DNA from: Pseudevernia furfuracea
Taxonomy: Eukaryota; Ascomycota; Lecanoromycetes; Lecanorales; Parmeliaceae
DNA: 64,000 nt
Assembly (NCBI GenBank): GCA_022315425.1
Contig: JAIUPT010000040.1
Coordinates: forward strand, 744,001-808,000
Direction of reading: 5' to 3'
Shown here: piece after piece, positions 45,258 through 56,133 of the stretch
Layout: each line of letters starts with the position of its first letter
Numbering within the stretch: position 1 is the first letter of the stretch
Made by a program: the position numbers and the translations under genes
The notes under the pieces: model-generated
The model's database searches: none
The model's input: only the letters and a program-made list of their open reading frames with translations
Told to the model about the DNA's origin: nothing

Positions 45258-45602
45258 ACGCACTGAACCCGTTAGTAGGTTCGGCCATATGCCCAACGGA
45301 AGGAAGGGCGCGTGTCTCTCAGAATCGCGCGAGAAGGAGAGCTCTGACCTGCTAATGAGGTAGCTGGCAGCTTTCTGTTTTCTCGGTATGAGGCTCACGG
45401 CGGACAATTTCAATACTGGACTGAACGCTCAGAGTACTCGTGTTCGGTGCAACTACGATGCGCACATGTCACGAGTGTGCGGAACTTAGGAAAACCAGAA
45501 AACCCCTCTACGGCTTGTACTCTCTACGGTGCTAATCAATGGATGATCATCATCATACGGCCTCTTTTACACGTACTTCTGTGCATCGTTTACTTCATCT
45601 TA
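45258..45602. other. Intergenic, convergent 3' ends
   Basis: About 345 bp between convergent stop codons. Nothing recognised. Confidence 0.4.
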
Positions 45603-47051
45603 TCAGTGTCCGGTTGCACTACCCCTACGTCCGCCGGCCTCCAACCCCCCAAATCCACCCCATCCATCGAATTCTCCTGCGAGCCTGCAGGCCGCCTTCA
45701 AGTAATATTGCTCGCTATCTCCCCAAGTTTGCGCTGCCTCCTTCATAGCTCTCAGCCCTTTCACAAAATGCGCATCTAGCGACCATTTTCCCTCCACAGC
45801 TTGTTTGTCCACCCAGACCCAATCTTTGGCCTCAGTATCATAGTTTGTGATGTTCTTCAATTCGATCTTGGGTTGTATTTGCGCGATATAAACCGCCAAT
45901 GTAAGCAACCACCATTGCCTCACCAGTGCTACATGGAACTTTGCGGGTATCAGAGGGAGGAGAATCCGTACAGCATGGCTTGTTGTGAGTAAGTGTACAA
46001 GGAAGAAGTCGTACGATCTGCAGCTCCCATACTCACGTGTAGCGACCAATAGAGCGACTGCTGCGTACTGGCTATCTTCGAATTGCTTCCTTGGGTTGGG
46101 TAGTTGCCAAGCATTCCAATGCTCCAGCACTGCTGTCTCATGATCTTTAAAAAGAATTTCGATGTTGTCGGCGCCTTGGTGGTCAAAGAGATTGTCGAAG
46201 CGTTTGTCTTCGGCAACCTTATGAAGGATCTCAATTGGAGAGGAGGTGCTGTAGGTAGGCTGCTTCGTATAAGAAGAGCTATCGAGGTATTTGTGCAGGA
46301 AATTGTATGAGGTAGTCGCTAGGCCGAGTGCTTCCATTGCCAATTCGCGAGAAGAGAGCTCGAAGGCGTAGCCTAGGTGGATAAGAGGGTGGCCAACTGT
46401 GGATGTGTGAGCTTTTGAGCAAGGCAAAACCCCTGTGACTAGGCAGGACCACATACGTCCGGCGATCATGCAATTTATAAGTGGCTCTTTGCCAGTGAAG
46501 AGATATTCGCTCAGCACCTTTCTCCAATCGTAGCCGTTAAGAACGAGTTGGTCTTCGAAAAAGTCGACGTACGCTCTCTGGTACCTGGAAGACTCAGCCG
46601 GCCCTAAGGAGAAGGAAAATCAACTCCTACTGCCGATCACCCAGGTAATCTCGCCAATCGTACGTGGAGATCTCCCCTGGCGAATCCTTCCATGGCTCCA
46701 ATTCTTTGTGTTCCTTCTCGTAGATGTCATTGAGATGATCCGAGTTGCCTCCTACGAGGTAGGCGGATCCAAGTATCTGAGTTTCTGGATGAGCTCAGCC
46801 ATTAATAATTATATTGGGAGGGATGCTGGTACATGGGGCATGTGGTTGTGAAATTGGAGATTGTGGTAGACAATAGAGTGATTCGCATGGTTAAGTTTGA
46901 GTAGGTGCTTCAGTGTTCGTGCTCGCTTTTCGTGCCGTGTCTCGACATCGTGGACCTCGACAGACTTAAGATCGATTGCTGTCCCAGGGTTGCCTCCTAA
47001 GAAGCGGGGCACACTGAAAGGATTGGAGAAAGTGGAGAATGATGAGAACAT
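45603..47051 (-). CDS. Questin oxidase-like protein
   Basis: Exons 47051-46833, 46776-46641, 46603-46457 and 46396-45603 give 431 aa. The family (Pfam questin oxidase-like) includes Aspergillus GedK, a Baeyer-Villiger-type ring-opening enzyme of geodin synthesis, but many members stand outside gene clusters. Splicing reconstructs the strongest match, INCMIAGLGHPLIHLGYAFE. Other support: YQRAYVDFFEDQLVLNGYDW, HHTLKHLLKLNHANHS-type N-terminus, YDFFLVHLLTTSHAVRILLP and VRQWWLLTLAVYIAQIQPKI. No polyketide synthase or other secondary-metabolite gene lies nearby, so a role in such a pathway is not supported here. Divergent from the UBE3D-like gene. Confidence 0.87.
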
Positions 47052-47151
47052 GGTGAGGTTGATCAATGTAGACCCAACAGTGGTTATGTCCTTGCCTTGA
47101 CGAACTAGTGAAATTGAAGATATCTAACGTAGATGAAAGGTTGGATAATAG

Positions 47152-47167
47152 GTACGAGTACTCGTAC
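47152..47167. promoter_or_regulatory. 16-bp perfect palindrome in divergent promoter
   Basis: GTACGAGTACTCGTAC reads the same on both strands. It lies between the questin-oxidase-like start (47051) and the UBE3D-like start (47374), about 100 bp from the former. A dimeric factor could bind it; this is inference. Confidence 0.55.
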
Positions 47168-47373
47168 TGTAAGTACGGGAGGTTCCCCACTTCCCCACAT
47201 CACTTTCAGATTGACACTCTAATTTAAGTACTGTAAGCCATTTCCATCACAACAACCGAGAACGTGGGATTTTGATCTTCCTTCTGCTTCACTTCACACG
47301 GCAGCATCAGCGTCGAATGCAGAACTTGGGACAAACGATATGTCGAGACATGGTTCCAACCTTCCTTCCCCCA

Positions 47374-48847
47374 ATGTCATCTATTTATCTCTATGCGGAA
47401 TTACTACTCAACATCCGCCGAGTCACTGTTTTTGCGACGCTGCCATCCAACTGCAACGAAAAAACGCGTATGTGGCTATGTCATGACCAGAAAACGCTGA
47501 GATTGAGACATGAGGATGAAGAGGCCATCATTGAGCTGCCGTGTTCCGTAGTCAACAATGCGCACCTGAAGATCCCTCCAGCGGCTACAAGAGAGCTATC
47601 TTTCCGCCTTGCCGTCAGCAACGCTGCTACACTTCCCGCTCAAGCCAAGCAAGCCACGGATTGCAATGACCCATGGCCGGCATTGAAACTGACATCTGAA
47701 ACCCAAGTCGCCTGTGGGTCATGCGGGACTTTGTTGGTCAATAATATCAACGTTTGGAAGCATCTCCCGAGTGCAGGCTGGGCAGAAATGATGGACTTTT
47801 GGCATTGTCACAAACCCAGCGCCAGCAATGGAGATGATGAGTATGCTGGTGGCGAAAAAGGTTACGCAGCAGCTAATGCTCTACGTCCTACAGCAGGCAT
47901 TGGGCTGGTGGATGTCAGCCAGCTTCTTGTCTCGGATATCGATTGTACTGGCCTTGAAGTAGGCCAACCTCTCCTTCTTTTATTGCAAATGAGTTCGAAA
48001 TGTCAAGAATGGGCAACAAGAAGGAGGCCTGCTTCCGAAACTCGGTCCCATGGCAAGGTCGCCGATACAATTGCCCTAGATAAATCCCGAACAGCACAGT
48101 CAACCAGTGCTTGAACTATCCGCTGCATCCACGATGTCAGATGGTTAATCTCGTTTCTGATGGCCGATGTATGGTCTCGGAAAGCCTTTCATTTCATTGA
48201 GTAGCTCTCGAGATCAATGAGCTTCGTGAGATTACTTCAAAGGTACATACACTAATATCATTCCAGATGACAGACGATCAAGGGCTTCTCAAATGTACTT
48301 CGTGCTGTGAAATTGTTGGCGTTCAAGACAAGAAAGAGAGACACTCTTTACGGCTTTTCAAGTGGGGCGTAGCCCTGCAGCGTTCGAGAAAACTAGATTG
48401 GGAGATGTGCTCGGTACAGGAAATTGTCAGTGCACAGCTCTTGGCATTGATTGAGGACCAAGCGGCGTATAAGTTCCTAGCCTACAGTGGTGACACTGAG
48501 GATTTAAAGGCTGCTTTGATGGCGAGTGACTTATCAACATCCGCGGCAGTTATATACACCCTTGGCTTACATTCGAACAGCTTTGGGCCTTCACCCCTGA
48601 TCTAATGTACTCAACTTCTGTAAAGCCTACGCAACGCGCGATGAAAATATTCTACAGCACAGTCACGGACCCATCCAAGATACTCGAGGACCAAAGCAAT
48701 AAAATTGAAGAACTCCAACTACCTAGCTATGCACTGAAAACACTTCAAGCAGATCTACAAGCAAGCACAAATATTCTCCCACAGTCAGCGAGGACTCACC
48801 GTGAATGGACCATCGGACTTCTAGACCGCTGGAGCCCTGTTCTCTGA
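47374..48847 (+). CDS. UBE3D/HECT-like E2-binding ubiquitin ligase
   Basis: Member of the HECT-like UBE3D family, E3 proteins that bind E2 enzymes of the UBCH10 type. Proposed exons 47374-47958, 48267-48548 and 48581-48847 give 377 aa. Family marks are the start MSSIYLYAELLLNIRRVTV, CGSCGTLLV, VWKHLPSAGWAEMMDFWHCH, the glycine-rich YAGGEKGYAAAN block, KCTSCCEIVG and LFKWGVAL. Two points are unsure: the first intron (GTAGGC...CCAG, 308 bp) is long, and between 48548 and 48581 the frame must shift. A GTTATA...ACAG intron there would be only 32 bp, so a sequence error or real frameshift is possible. An upstream open frame to 47272 was not used. Stop lies 3 bp from the stop of the convergent gene. 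Confidence 0.75.
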
Positions 48848-48850
48848 TCA

Positions 48851-49486
48851 TCACTTCACCCCTAGTGCAGTGACTGCTCGCTGATAGTACGCGTCCCTGT
48901 CGCTCGTTTCGGTCGTCCCAATACATGCGAGATACGCGCTGAAGCCAGCTGCGCTCCCGCTCTGCAACCCACTCCTAACGCTCGGGTCACACTGCGACGT
49001 CAAGAACCAGGCGCCGCTGCCAAAGTCATAGTTTGTGTACTTGATCAAAAGATCAAGGACCGCTACTACGTCTGACGTTTGAATTTTAGCGAGGTACGGG
49101 GCGAGTGCTGGGATCGATTTCGCGTACTTGAGGTTGTAGGCTGGTGATTGCATATTTCGAGTTCCTTGACCTGGAGTTCCGGGGACGTGGTTGATTTGGT
49201 ATTGGAAGTCGTCCGACTCGAATGCCATGGTTGAGAGAATTGCGGCTTGCTCCCCTGGGGTTGTGACACCGTAGGTTATGAAAGACGCGCTGATGGGCCC
49301 AACAGCTTGCGCAGCGGTGCGGCATTCCGAGGGAAAGGGAGCGTTGGCGCAGGAAGAAGATTTAGGTGCTATCGAGACAAGCTGGGACTCGTTGAGAGTC
49401 GGAGCCGGGGAATTGCTAATAGTTGGTAAAGCGAGAGCAGTGGTGATGACCAGTGCCAGCGCTGGGGTTACGAGGTGCAAGAACAT
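48851..49486 (-). CDS. Small secreted protein
   Basis: A single exon of 211 aa with a clear signal peptide (LVTPALALVITTALALPT, cleavage near residue 20). The mature part has five cysteines (CANAPFPSEC, SQCDPS, ACIG region) and a compact folded-looking core: FITYGVTTPGEQAAILSTMA, FESDDFQYQINHVPGTPGQG and YTNYDFGSGAWFLTSQCDPS. The pattern of acidic residue, helix and GSGAWFLTSQC recalls chitosanase/lysozyme-like folds, but no family is assigned. Similar secreted proteins are common in moulds. Effector or enzyme roles are speculation. Confidence 0.8.
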   Translation of the reverse strand: MFLHLVTPALALVITTALALPTISNSPAPTLNESQLVSIAPKSSSCANAPFPSECRTAAQAVGPISASFITYGVTTPGEQAAILSTMAFESDDFQYQINHVPGTPGQGTRNMQSPAYNLKYAKSIPALAPYLAKIQTSDVVAVLDLLIKYTNYDFGSGAWFLTSQCDPSVRSGLQSGSAAGFSAYLACIGTTETSDRDAYYQRAVTALGVK

Positions 49487-50186
49487 TGCTGTAGCTTTGG
49501 TGTCTGCTCTGCTGTTGGAGCTGTAAGTGGGTGAGATGGAATTTCTGGGTCTCGAATATGTGTAGCCGAAGAAGGCTAGGTGAGAAAGTTGAAGAAGGCA
49601 AGATGCTTTTAGAGCAGTAAAATGTCATTTGAAGCACAATGAAGTCAGTCAGAAACAATTATATTCAGTGGCAAGACCGAAAAAGAAAATGAGAAAATCG
49701 GACAACGAACAACGAACAAAGGCGCAAATAAGATATTGGACAACAACGGTGAAAGCAAACCGCTGGTTTGTCATTATGATACAAATCAGATCATCCAAAC
49801 AATGCCCTGATGTCCTGGGTGGAGTAACGCCTACCGCCAAGACTTGCGATCCGAGAGCTGTGAGCCAATCCAAAGAGGCGAAACACGAATCCTCCAACAA
49901 CGACGTTTCAAGTCCTTGCAAAGCTTTTCAGTCAATGTCTACCGATTGTTTAGTATACAATCTCTATTCCTTTTGTTGATACTAGTGCCTGCAGCCAAGA
50001 TTCCTTCAAGAACCCATCAGTTTTTGCGAGGTACCAGATGTTGCCTCGACTTCGCGTGGTATCAGTACCCCGATCCAGGGCCCAGACCCTCTCATTCTCG
50101 TCTCTCTCCGTACTTCTACGCTTCCCTTGCTGGAGGCTTTGTTTCTCGAAGAAATACTGCGTAATAGATCAGTGACATCTGTCCCT
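49487..50186. other. Intergenic
   Basis: About 700 bp between the secreted-protein start and the DUF7726 relic. Open frames on both strands lack protein-like composition. No RNA gene or control site recognised. Confidence 0.4.
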
Positions 50187-50822
50187 CTTAGACACCCTTC
50201 TTGGTCTGAAAGTCCTTGAGCCGCTTCGACTGAAATCTTGCAGATTGGTCCGGGAGCGTCTTTGCGAGTTCGCGTAAGAAGCTGACTTGAGTCACATTGG
50301 GCTCACGGAGATATGCGGCGATTTTTGGCGGATCTCATCACAGGTATCGTAGACGGGGACGGACTCGTCATCTTCTCCCTCAAGCTCATCACCAGACACA
50401 TCCAGGCTTCCAGCTCTCCTCGTCCTTCTTGTATTTCTTCTTGGTAGGTTTATCTATTCCAGCCTGCTTTCCAGTGTTTCCACGGATCGGAAAGCTGCTT
50501 TATATGTCTGGTTCATGTCACTCGCGTATCGGTCTTCCAATTTCATAAACCTTCCATAGGAGTTACTGAAGATACCGTGAGCTCGGTGGAACTCCGTGAC
50601 CTTCATCTCTCCACGATCGATAAGGCTTTGGGTACTGGGTTGGATGGTGTCGCAGTTGTCCGTTAAGGGAGCCTCATCTGAGTCGTAGCCACTGTCCAAG
50701 TCAGAGAGTGACTCAATCGCTAAGGAACTGCGCTTTGATGATGCACTCTCAGTGAAGACCGCAGCCTGGAGACAGTCCGCGGTTACCCTATCGTTCTCGA
50801 AAAACGGCCTACAGGAGGCAAG
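50187..50822 (-). pseudogene. Frameshifted DUF7726-domain gene
   Basis: Two copies of the fungal DUF7726 domain lie head to tail on the minus strand. The first reads DNCDTIQPSTQSLIDRGEMK, then FHRAHGIFSNSYGRFM; the second reads VYDTCDEIRQK, then IAAYLREPNVTQVSFLREL and FQSKRLKDFQTKKGV, ending in TAA. The pieces are in different frames: the first frame stops at 50454-50456, the lysine-rich linker (PTKKKYKKDEESWKP) is read in a second frame, DVSGDELEGEDDESVP returns to the first, and after DEIRQK the frame shifts again at an A5 run. At least three shifts without plausible introns mark a pseudogene, unless the assembly is faulty. An in-frame TAG bounds the upstream end. Confidence 0.7.
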
Positions 50823-53559
50823 CTAAGGGACCCGCCGGAGGTTATTGAGCCATAGCTGGGTTCAGACCGATCAGCTCCATGAACTTCGCAATGGAGAGAG
50901 TGAAACACTTGGCGATGTTAACGGATTGCTTTTGGCAGATTATTTAGAGGTAAAGGGTGATATTGTTCTGGGTACTGTAGATAAGGTAGGATTGAATCAA
51001 TTGGGTAGTAGTAACGAGGCGGAGAGCTGTGAATGTCAATGCTAGATACTTTGAGCTTTTCCTTCGGACGGAAGAAATTTCGAGACTGACGCGGGGCGGC
51101 AACTTGCGACTTCTGGTAGAAATCCGGGACTTAAACCATACTGCCAAGTCAAAATTGTCTTCATCAGAGACTCTTTCCTGCTGCCGTACCGATCAATTTT
51201 TACTCAATTCATGAACTTCAGTGATCGGATAGGAGAGTGCTGCTAAGCAAACGTTCCTCAGAATCCGGGATAATGGCACCAGCAACAATTTATTTAGGGG
51301 GCTTAAGGCGCACCCTCATTTGACTGCCTGTTCTAGTTCTGGTCCCTTCAGAGCGCTTGGGCATGGAAATGCGCAAATTGGAAGGTAAAAATCGTCAACT
51401 GCAGTGTACCAAAGGTCTGTTAATCTTATTTGGAGGACAAAGTGTGGAAGAAAATGTTTGTTTTGGCCTGCCTTCAATCTCTGCGACACCAAGGCTTTCA
51501 TGCTGGCAAACACGTCGGTGAAAGAACTCGGCTCAATCCAAAACGTCGACTAGGTTGGAACGTAAAAGCTAATGAAGGACTGTGGATAAACACACCAAGC
51601 TTGGCAACATGAAAATGAGGATCTTAACGATGTATGCGATTTGGGAGAGTGAGGTCTTGGAAGACGTAGAACGTATAGACTTTGAAGTTCAATGCCTCAA
51701 ATGTCATAACTGCGCCATGACATCTGAGCCGGAATCCAGGTTTCTGAAGAATACATGAGGTGCCTCTGCAGCAGAACATGGTATCCCTGAACTTAGCAAA
51801 TGGGTTACATTGGGACATGCAGCTCTAAAAACATGCCAACGAAAGTCCTGATCGAGAATGATTGCCTACTATCAACCTCTGGGATACTACCTCGGAATTC
51901 CTGTGAATATTCCTACTCAGACCTTTTTTAGTAAAACAATAACTTGCTTGCATGAAGAACATGCAAACATGAGCTTTGTCCGTTCTAGCCGCACACCCAA
52001 CTAAGGGAATGGGCTGCGCTGCGTATACGGCACCCGGAGACTTAGCAAGCCGCATAGAGGACCACGGATACGAGAGGTGTGTTTCTAATCGCACATTCCA
52101 GAAGAAGCATGGCGAATGATTACCTAGTCGCTGTATTCCTCCTGTATTAAGACACGAGGCGGTGGGCAAGCTTGCCGTCTTTCTCGGCACCAGGAAATGC
52201 CTGCCATGGTTCTAATTGGATCAGGAGAGGAGTGGGAGGGATCACCATCCCTGTCATGTCAAGAGGTGAAAAATGCAAAAGATGACGAGTCCATGATGCC
52301 GTCGCATCTTGTCTTGTAATAATAAAGCTCGTGCCAGCGCGGTCAGCCGTTTTCCTAAATTACCGTACTGTGCCAAAACGCGGGTGGGAGTAAAGTAGGT
52401 AGTGGGGACTACGGAGTAGATAAGGTAGGTGCGAATACGCCGAGTAGGAAAAGAAAAGGAATACGTGTACGCAAGCGTCAAGATACTGTGATAGAAAATA
52501 TGCAGCCTCATCGGCGGAAAAGGCTCGTACATGATACGTGTCATTGATGCCATGGAAAGAGCCAAATGAGAAGATATTGAAAGAAGCTATTAATATCAAT
52601 ATATTGGTGTCGTACCGAAATGTCAACGATACGAATAATGATAATGAATATTAATAATATTAATAATACTAAAATGAAGCTGAGGGAATTTGTTTTTCAG
52701 GACTTCAGGTTGATGGAACGAGCGTTCGAACGGTTCCTGTATTCCTGTAGGGCAGACATATATCACACGGTATTAGTGGATAGGGTCCATGGATCATCAG
52801 CAAAATCAACGAACCCTGTCAAAAAACCGTCGGGAACAATCCCGTCATTCAATTTAAAAAAACCCCGCGATCCTTCATTGGTCTCTTCGCATTACTAAGA
52901 TGACACTAACATGAGACCCTAAGGTAGCAGGTCATTCTCGTCTTGTCACTGCTGCCTGGAGCATTTCACCACCACCACTTCAAGTCAACACCTCTCTCCC
53001 TTTTCCATCTCATGATTTTTCAACCAAGAATGAGAGTAGTGACGGACGACCTTACCCTGCTTCTTCCAGCTCTCAGAGTCAGAGCTTCTACTTCATATGA
53101 GACTCATGTATTGAGCGAATTACTATAGTCCTTCACAGCTCCTCGCAAGGCTCTCCCTTCAACTCGTGCACAGCCCACCCACACCGACATCATTCCGGCA
53201 CTGAGCCCCCCTTTAACTCATCAGATTCCATTACTACAGCACCGTCTACCTCTCACATTCTTCCATTCACATTTCCAGTCGATTGCCGTTTCGTGTCTTT
53301 CCACAGCCTCCGAAGCCTGCCTGTTCCTGCATCATCTGCAAAGAGACCTCGGAGAGCATCATTGCGAGTTTCATTCAACACACTTCGAGCGCACAAGATC
53401 GTGTACCATCCGAAATTACGCATATTCACGCCAAGATTCAAAAGGCCCAAAATTGTGAGTCATTATTCACATGCGGCAAATCCATGCTTCTTGACTTGCT
53501 AACTCTTCGCTTCTAAAAAGACGAGTCATTCTGGTGTGGAATCCACCTGACCACTCAGG
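50823..53559. other. Gene-free 2.7 kb before the C2H2 factor
   Basis: No supported gene. Between about 52570 and 52680 the DNA is A/T-rich (gaatattaataatattaata). The last 550 bp, from about 53000, are pyrimidine-rich (cctctctcccttttcc) and probably form the long 5' leader of the C2H2 gene. No transposon, RNA gene or terminal repeat was found, though a heavily decayed element cannot be excluded. Confidence 0.4.
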
Positions 53560-56133
53560 ATGACTTCCACACAACCAAACCCTCGCCGTTGGTACAAAAC
53601 CAGGGGCACCCCCACCTTAGCCTCTTGCCAACCTTCATCTACCTGCCATCCGTGCCAGGCATATCCCTCGCCCGAATCCAACCTGCCGCTAAGGAAGAGT
53701 GCCACTTTCCACTCTCCCAAGTCACCCTCATCCGATGACGACCCCATTCTAAATATACCCTTGCTGTCCAGAAGGTCGCCCACGTGCCCCAAAGACCTGG
53801 AGAATGCTGTCGCCAATGGCGAGCATCGTATGCAGCGGCTTTTAGGTGTCGTCGATCGCAGTCTGTCAGGATTGGAATCTTTTTCGTCAGATAGTCAAGA
53901 GACTCTTCGCCAAGAGGACCTCCCTGTCCCTCGTTTCATGCTTGCTAGTCACGTCGACGGCCCGGATTACATGGACGTCGAGGAACCCCTCGATCAACCG
54001 TCATTCTCTAAGCCTCAGCAACCAGCGGCACATCATCATCATCACGCCTCCGACAGTGGTCTGGGTTCTTCAGTCACCAGTGCCGAAGAGTCATTGTCTG
54101 GAGATCATGCAGGTATGCGAGAGCATTATTACCCCACCTCAGCTACAACAACAACAACAAAGACTTACATAAAAGCAGCCGACAAACTGAGCAGAGAAAA
54201 CAACGCATTACCCTCCACCGACACTGGAGTGCGCTCTGGAATCAACGGATATGCCCCGTCAGGTGTCGGTGCTCGCATCAAAACGCAGCATGCACTGAGT
54301 GAATATGCTTGCGAACAAATTCAGAGATACATTATCGTTCCCATCACCAAAGAGCCGACACTCAAATCCTTCCATCAACTCGTCACGAGCATTCCCTACC
54401 GCGTGGGGCAGAAGCAGATCACCTGTCTGCGAGATTTAGAGAAAGTCATACTTTGGCTGGCGCCCGTAAGTGGATCTTCTTATGTTTGGGAAAGGAGTCT
54501 GGCTCATCGTTTGGGTGACTGCGTGAAGAGATACTCCGTATCTAGGTCATCCTTCCTCAACTTCTGCGAGACATCGATCCAGTGTTTACACACGACCGTT
54601 CAACATCTCAACGAATCAGATCAACGACGACCAACCGACAGACCTTATACTAACGGTTACTTTCTTGATCTTACCGAACAGGTTCGCCAGTACGCAGCAA
54701 TGATTACTGCCTCCAGAGAGAGGGCCGCAGCTGGAAAAGAAAGGGAGGAGAACGGCTATACTACGTACGTTTGCGGCACTCAAGACGGTGAAATAATTAG
54801 ACTAAACATCACTAGCGATGAACAGCTTAGCATACACGGCGGGTTGGGTCGTACAGGTCGTCCTGCCGAGCTTGTGAGAATCAAGGACGGTCAAACGATC
54901 TCCTTACGTACCGGAGAAGTCGTCGAACCAGACAAATCAATGGGGCCAGATGAGGACCTGCACTACTCTATGGCTCGACGCCGCAAGTCGGAACAAGCGG
55001 CTGCGAAGCAAGCCCAACGATGCAGCGAGTGCGACAAGGAGTTCAAACGCCCTTGTGATCTGACCAAGCATGAAAAGACTCACTCGAGGCCCTGGAAGTG
55101 CAACGAGCCTAGCTGCAGATACTCCCAGTATGGGTGGCCTACGGAAAAGGAGCGAGATCGTCATGTTAACGACAAGCACTCTATGTCCCCTAACATGTAC
55201 AAGTGCCAGTACCATCCTTGCCCCTATGAGAGCAAGCGAGAGAGCAATTGCAAGCAGCATATGGAGAAGGCCCATGGCTGGGCTTATGTTCGCTCCAAGA
55301 ACAATGGTAAGAGCGGGAAGAAACCTCCCAAAGTTGGTAAAACGCCGCCAACCCCCCAGATTGCTACACCAAGTTCGTACATCTTTGACGCATCTGGTTC
55401 CGAGTTCGGCGGCGACTCATCCAGTCCGTACACGAGCCACTACAGCGTGCCCGCCTCGGCTAATGGATCTCCTGGAGACGGGTCCAGCAATTTGTCACAT
55501 TTGGAGTCACCTTACCTGGGCGTAAATGAGCCAATCACCCCATACGAGCCCACATTCAGCTGGGGTGATTCGTACAATCGTCTCACTCCACAGTCCTATA
55601 CTCCAAATTCTCATCGACTTTCTATGGATTCTCTCACCACTGCTCCAAGCGCCCCTTCATCCTACGAGATGGAACCACTGTTTGGTGGCACTTATGACTG
55701 GAGCAACATGGACTTGAGCTCTAGCAACCTGGACCTCACTTCCATGAACATCCAACTCGACACTACTTCACCGTTATCGTTCGAGACCCGTCCCCTCCAT
55801 GTCTACAGCCGCAATCCCTCCATCTCCGTGGAAGAGCACCAAACCGCCAAGAACCCCAACCTGTCTCCTGGCGCTCAAGGCAATCAAATGCTCTACTCGC
55901 CTTACCACAATGAGGTAGTTGAGGAAGGCTATGGAGATTTCGCCACCAACGCCGGAAAGCCCGCTGCAGACTTCGCCCTGTTCGACTCTCGTCCTTCTTC
56001 CAGCTTGGGCGGAAGCTTATTCTCTGATCTGCCTAGTCTGCCTGCTTTTCAACCCTCGACTTGGTCTGGGCGAGGCACCGATCTGGCACAGCAGCTAGGC
56101 ATGAACGAGATGATGCAGTTAGATGAAGAATAG
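53560..56133 (+). CDS. C2H2 zinc-finger transcription factor
   Basis: The frame is open for 857 codons. Three zinc fingers lie near residues 487-570: CSECDKEFKRPCDLTKHEKT-H, then CNEPSC ... HVNDKH and CQYHPC ... HMEKAH, the latter two with four residues between cysteines. The N-terminal region has a His run and the SDSGLGSSV motif common in this fungal group; the C-terminus is Ser/Pro/Tyr-rich and acidic, as in activators. A conserved helical region (YACEQIQRYIIVPITKEPTL to HLNESDQRRPTDRPYTNGYF) precedes the fingers. Within it, 54466-54528 (GTAAGT...GTGAAG, 63 bp, no stop) is probably an intron, since removal gives WLAPRYSVSRSSF as in relatives; 54113-54178 is a second, weaker candidate. Target genes unknown. 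Confidence 0.88.
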   Translation: MTSTQPNPRRWYKTRGTPTLASCQPSSTCHPCQAYPSPESNLPLRKSATFHSPKSPSSDDDPILNIPLLSRRSPTCPKDLENAVANGEHRMQRLLGVVDRSLSGLESFSSDSQETLRQEDLPVPRFMLASHVDGPDYMDVEEPLDQPSFSKPQQPAAHHHHHASDSGLGSSVTSAEESLSGDHAGMREHYYPTSATTTTTKTYIKAADKLSRENNALPSTDTGVRSGINGYAPSGVGARIKTQHALSEYACEQIQRYIIVPITKEPTLKSFHQLVTSIPYRVGQKQITCLRDLEKVILWLAPVSGSSYVWERSLAHRLGDCVKRYSVSRSSFLNFCETSIQCLHTTVQHLNESDQRRPTDRPYTNGYFLDLTEQVRQYAAMITASRERAAAGKEREENGYTTYVCGTQDGEIIRLNITSDEQLSIHGGLGRTGRPAELVRIKDGQTISLRTGEVVEPDKSMGPDEDLHYSMARRRKSEQAAAKQAQRCSECDKEFKRPCDLTKHEKTHSRPWKCNEPSCRYSQYGWPTEKERDRHVNDKHSMSPNMYKCQYHPCPYESKRESNCKQHMEKAHGWAYVRSKNNGKSGKKPPKVGKTPPTPQIATPSSYIFDASGSEFGGDSSSPYTSHYSVPASANGSPGDGSSNLSHLESPYLGVNEPITPYEPTFSWGDSYNRLTPQSYTPNSHRLSMDSLTTAPSAPSSYEMEPLFGGTYDWSNMDLSSSNLDLTSMNIQLDTTSPLSFETRPLHVYSRNPSISVEEHQTAKNPNLSPGAQGNQMLYSPYHNEVVEEGYGDFATNAGKPAADFALFDSRPSSSLGGSLFSDLPSLPAFQPSTWSGRGTDLAQQLGMNEMMQLDEE

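Noticed and set aside
46000..46040. 19-bp GTGAGT...GCAG segment in the questin-oxidase gene
   Set aside because: Too short for an intron and removing it shifts the frame away from YDFFLVHLL.
45603..47051. Secondary-metabolite cluster around the questin-oxidase-like gene
   Set aside because: No polyketide synthase, NRPS, P450 or transporter nearby; neighbours are an F-box-like protein and a ubiquitin ligase.
52086..52190. Start of a 121-codon minus-strand frame (51825-52190)
   Set aside because: Random-looking composition, no conserved motif and no flanking exons.
50823..53559. Transposon relic in the gene-free stretch
   Set aside because: No terminal repeats, transposase-like frames or strong RIP-like A/T bias were seen; only ordinary intergenic DNA.
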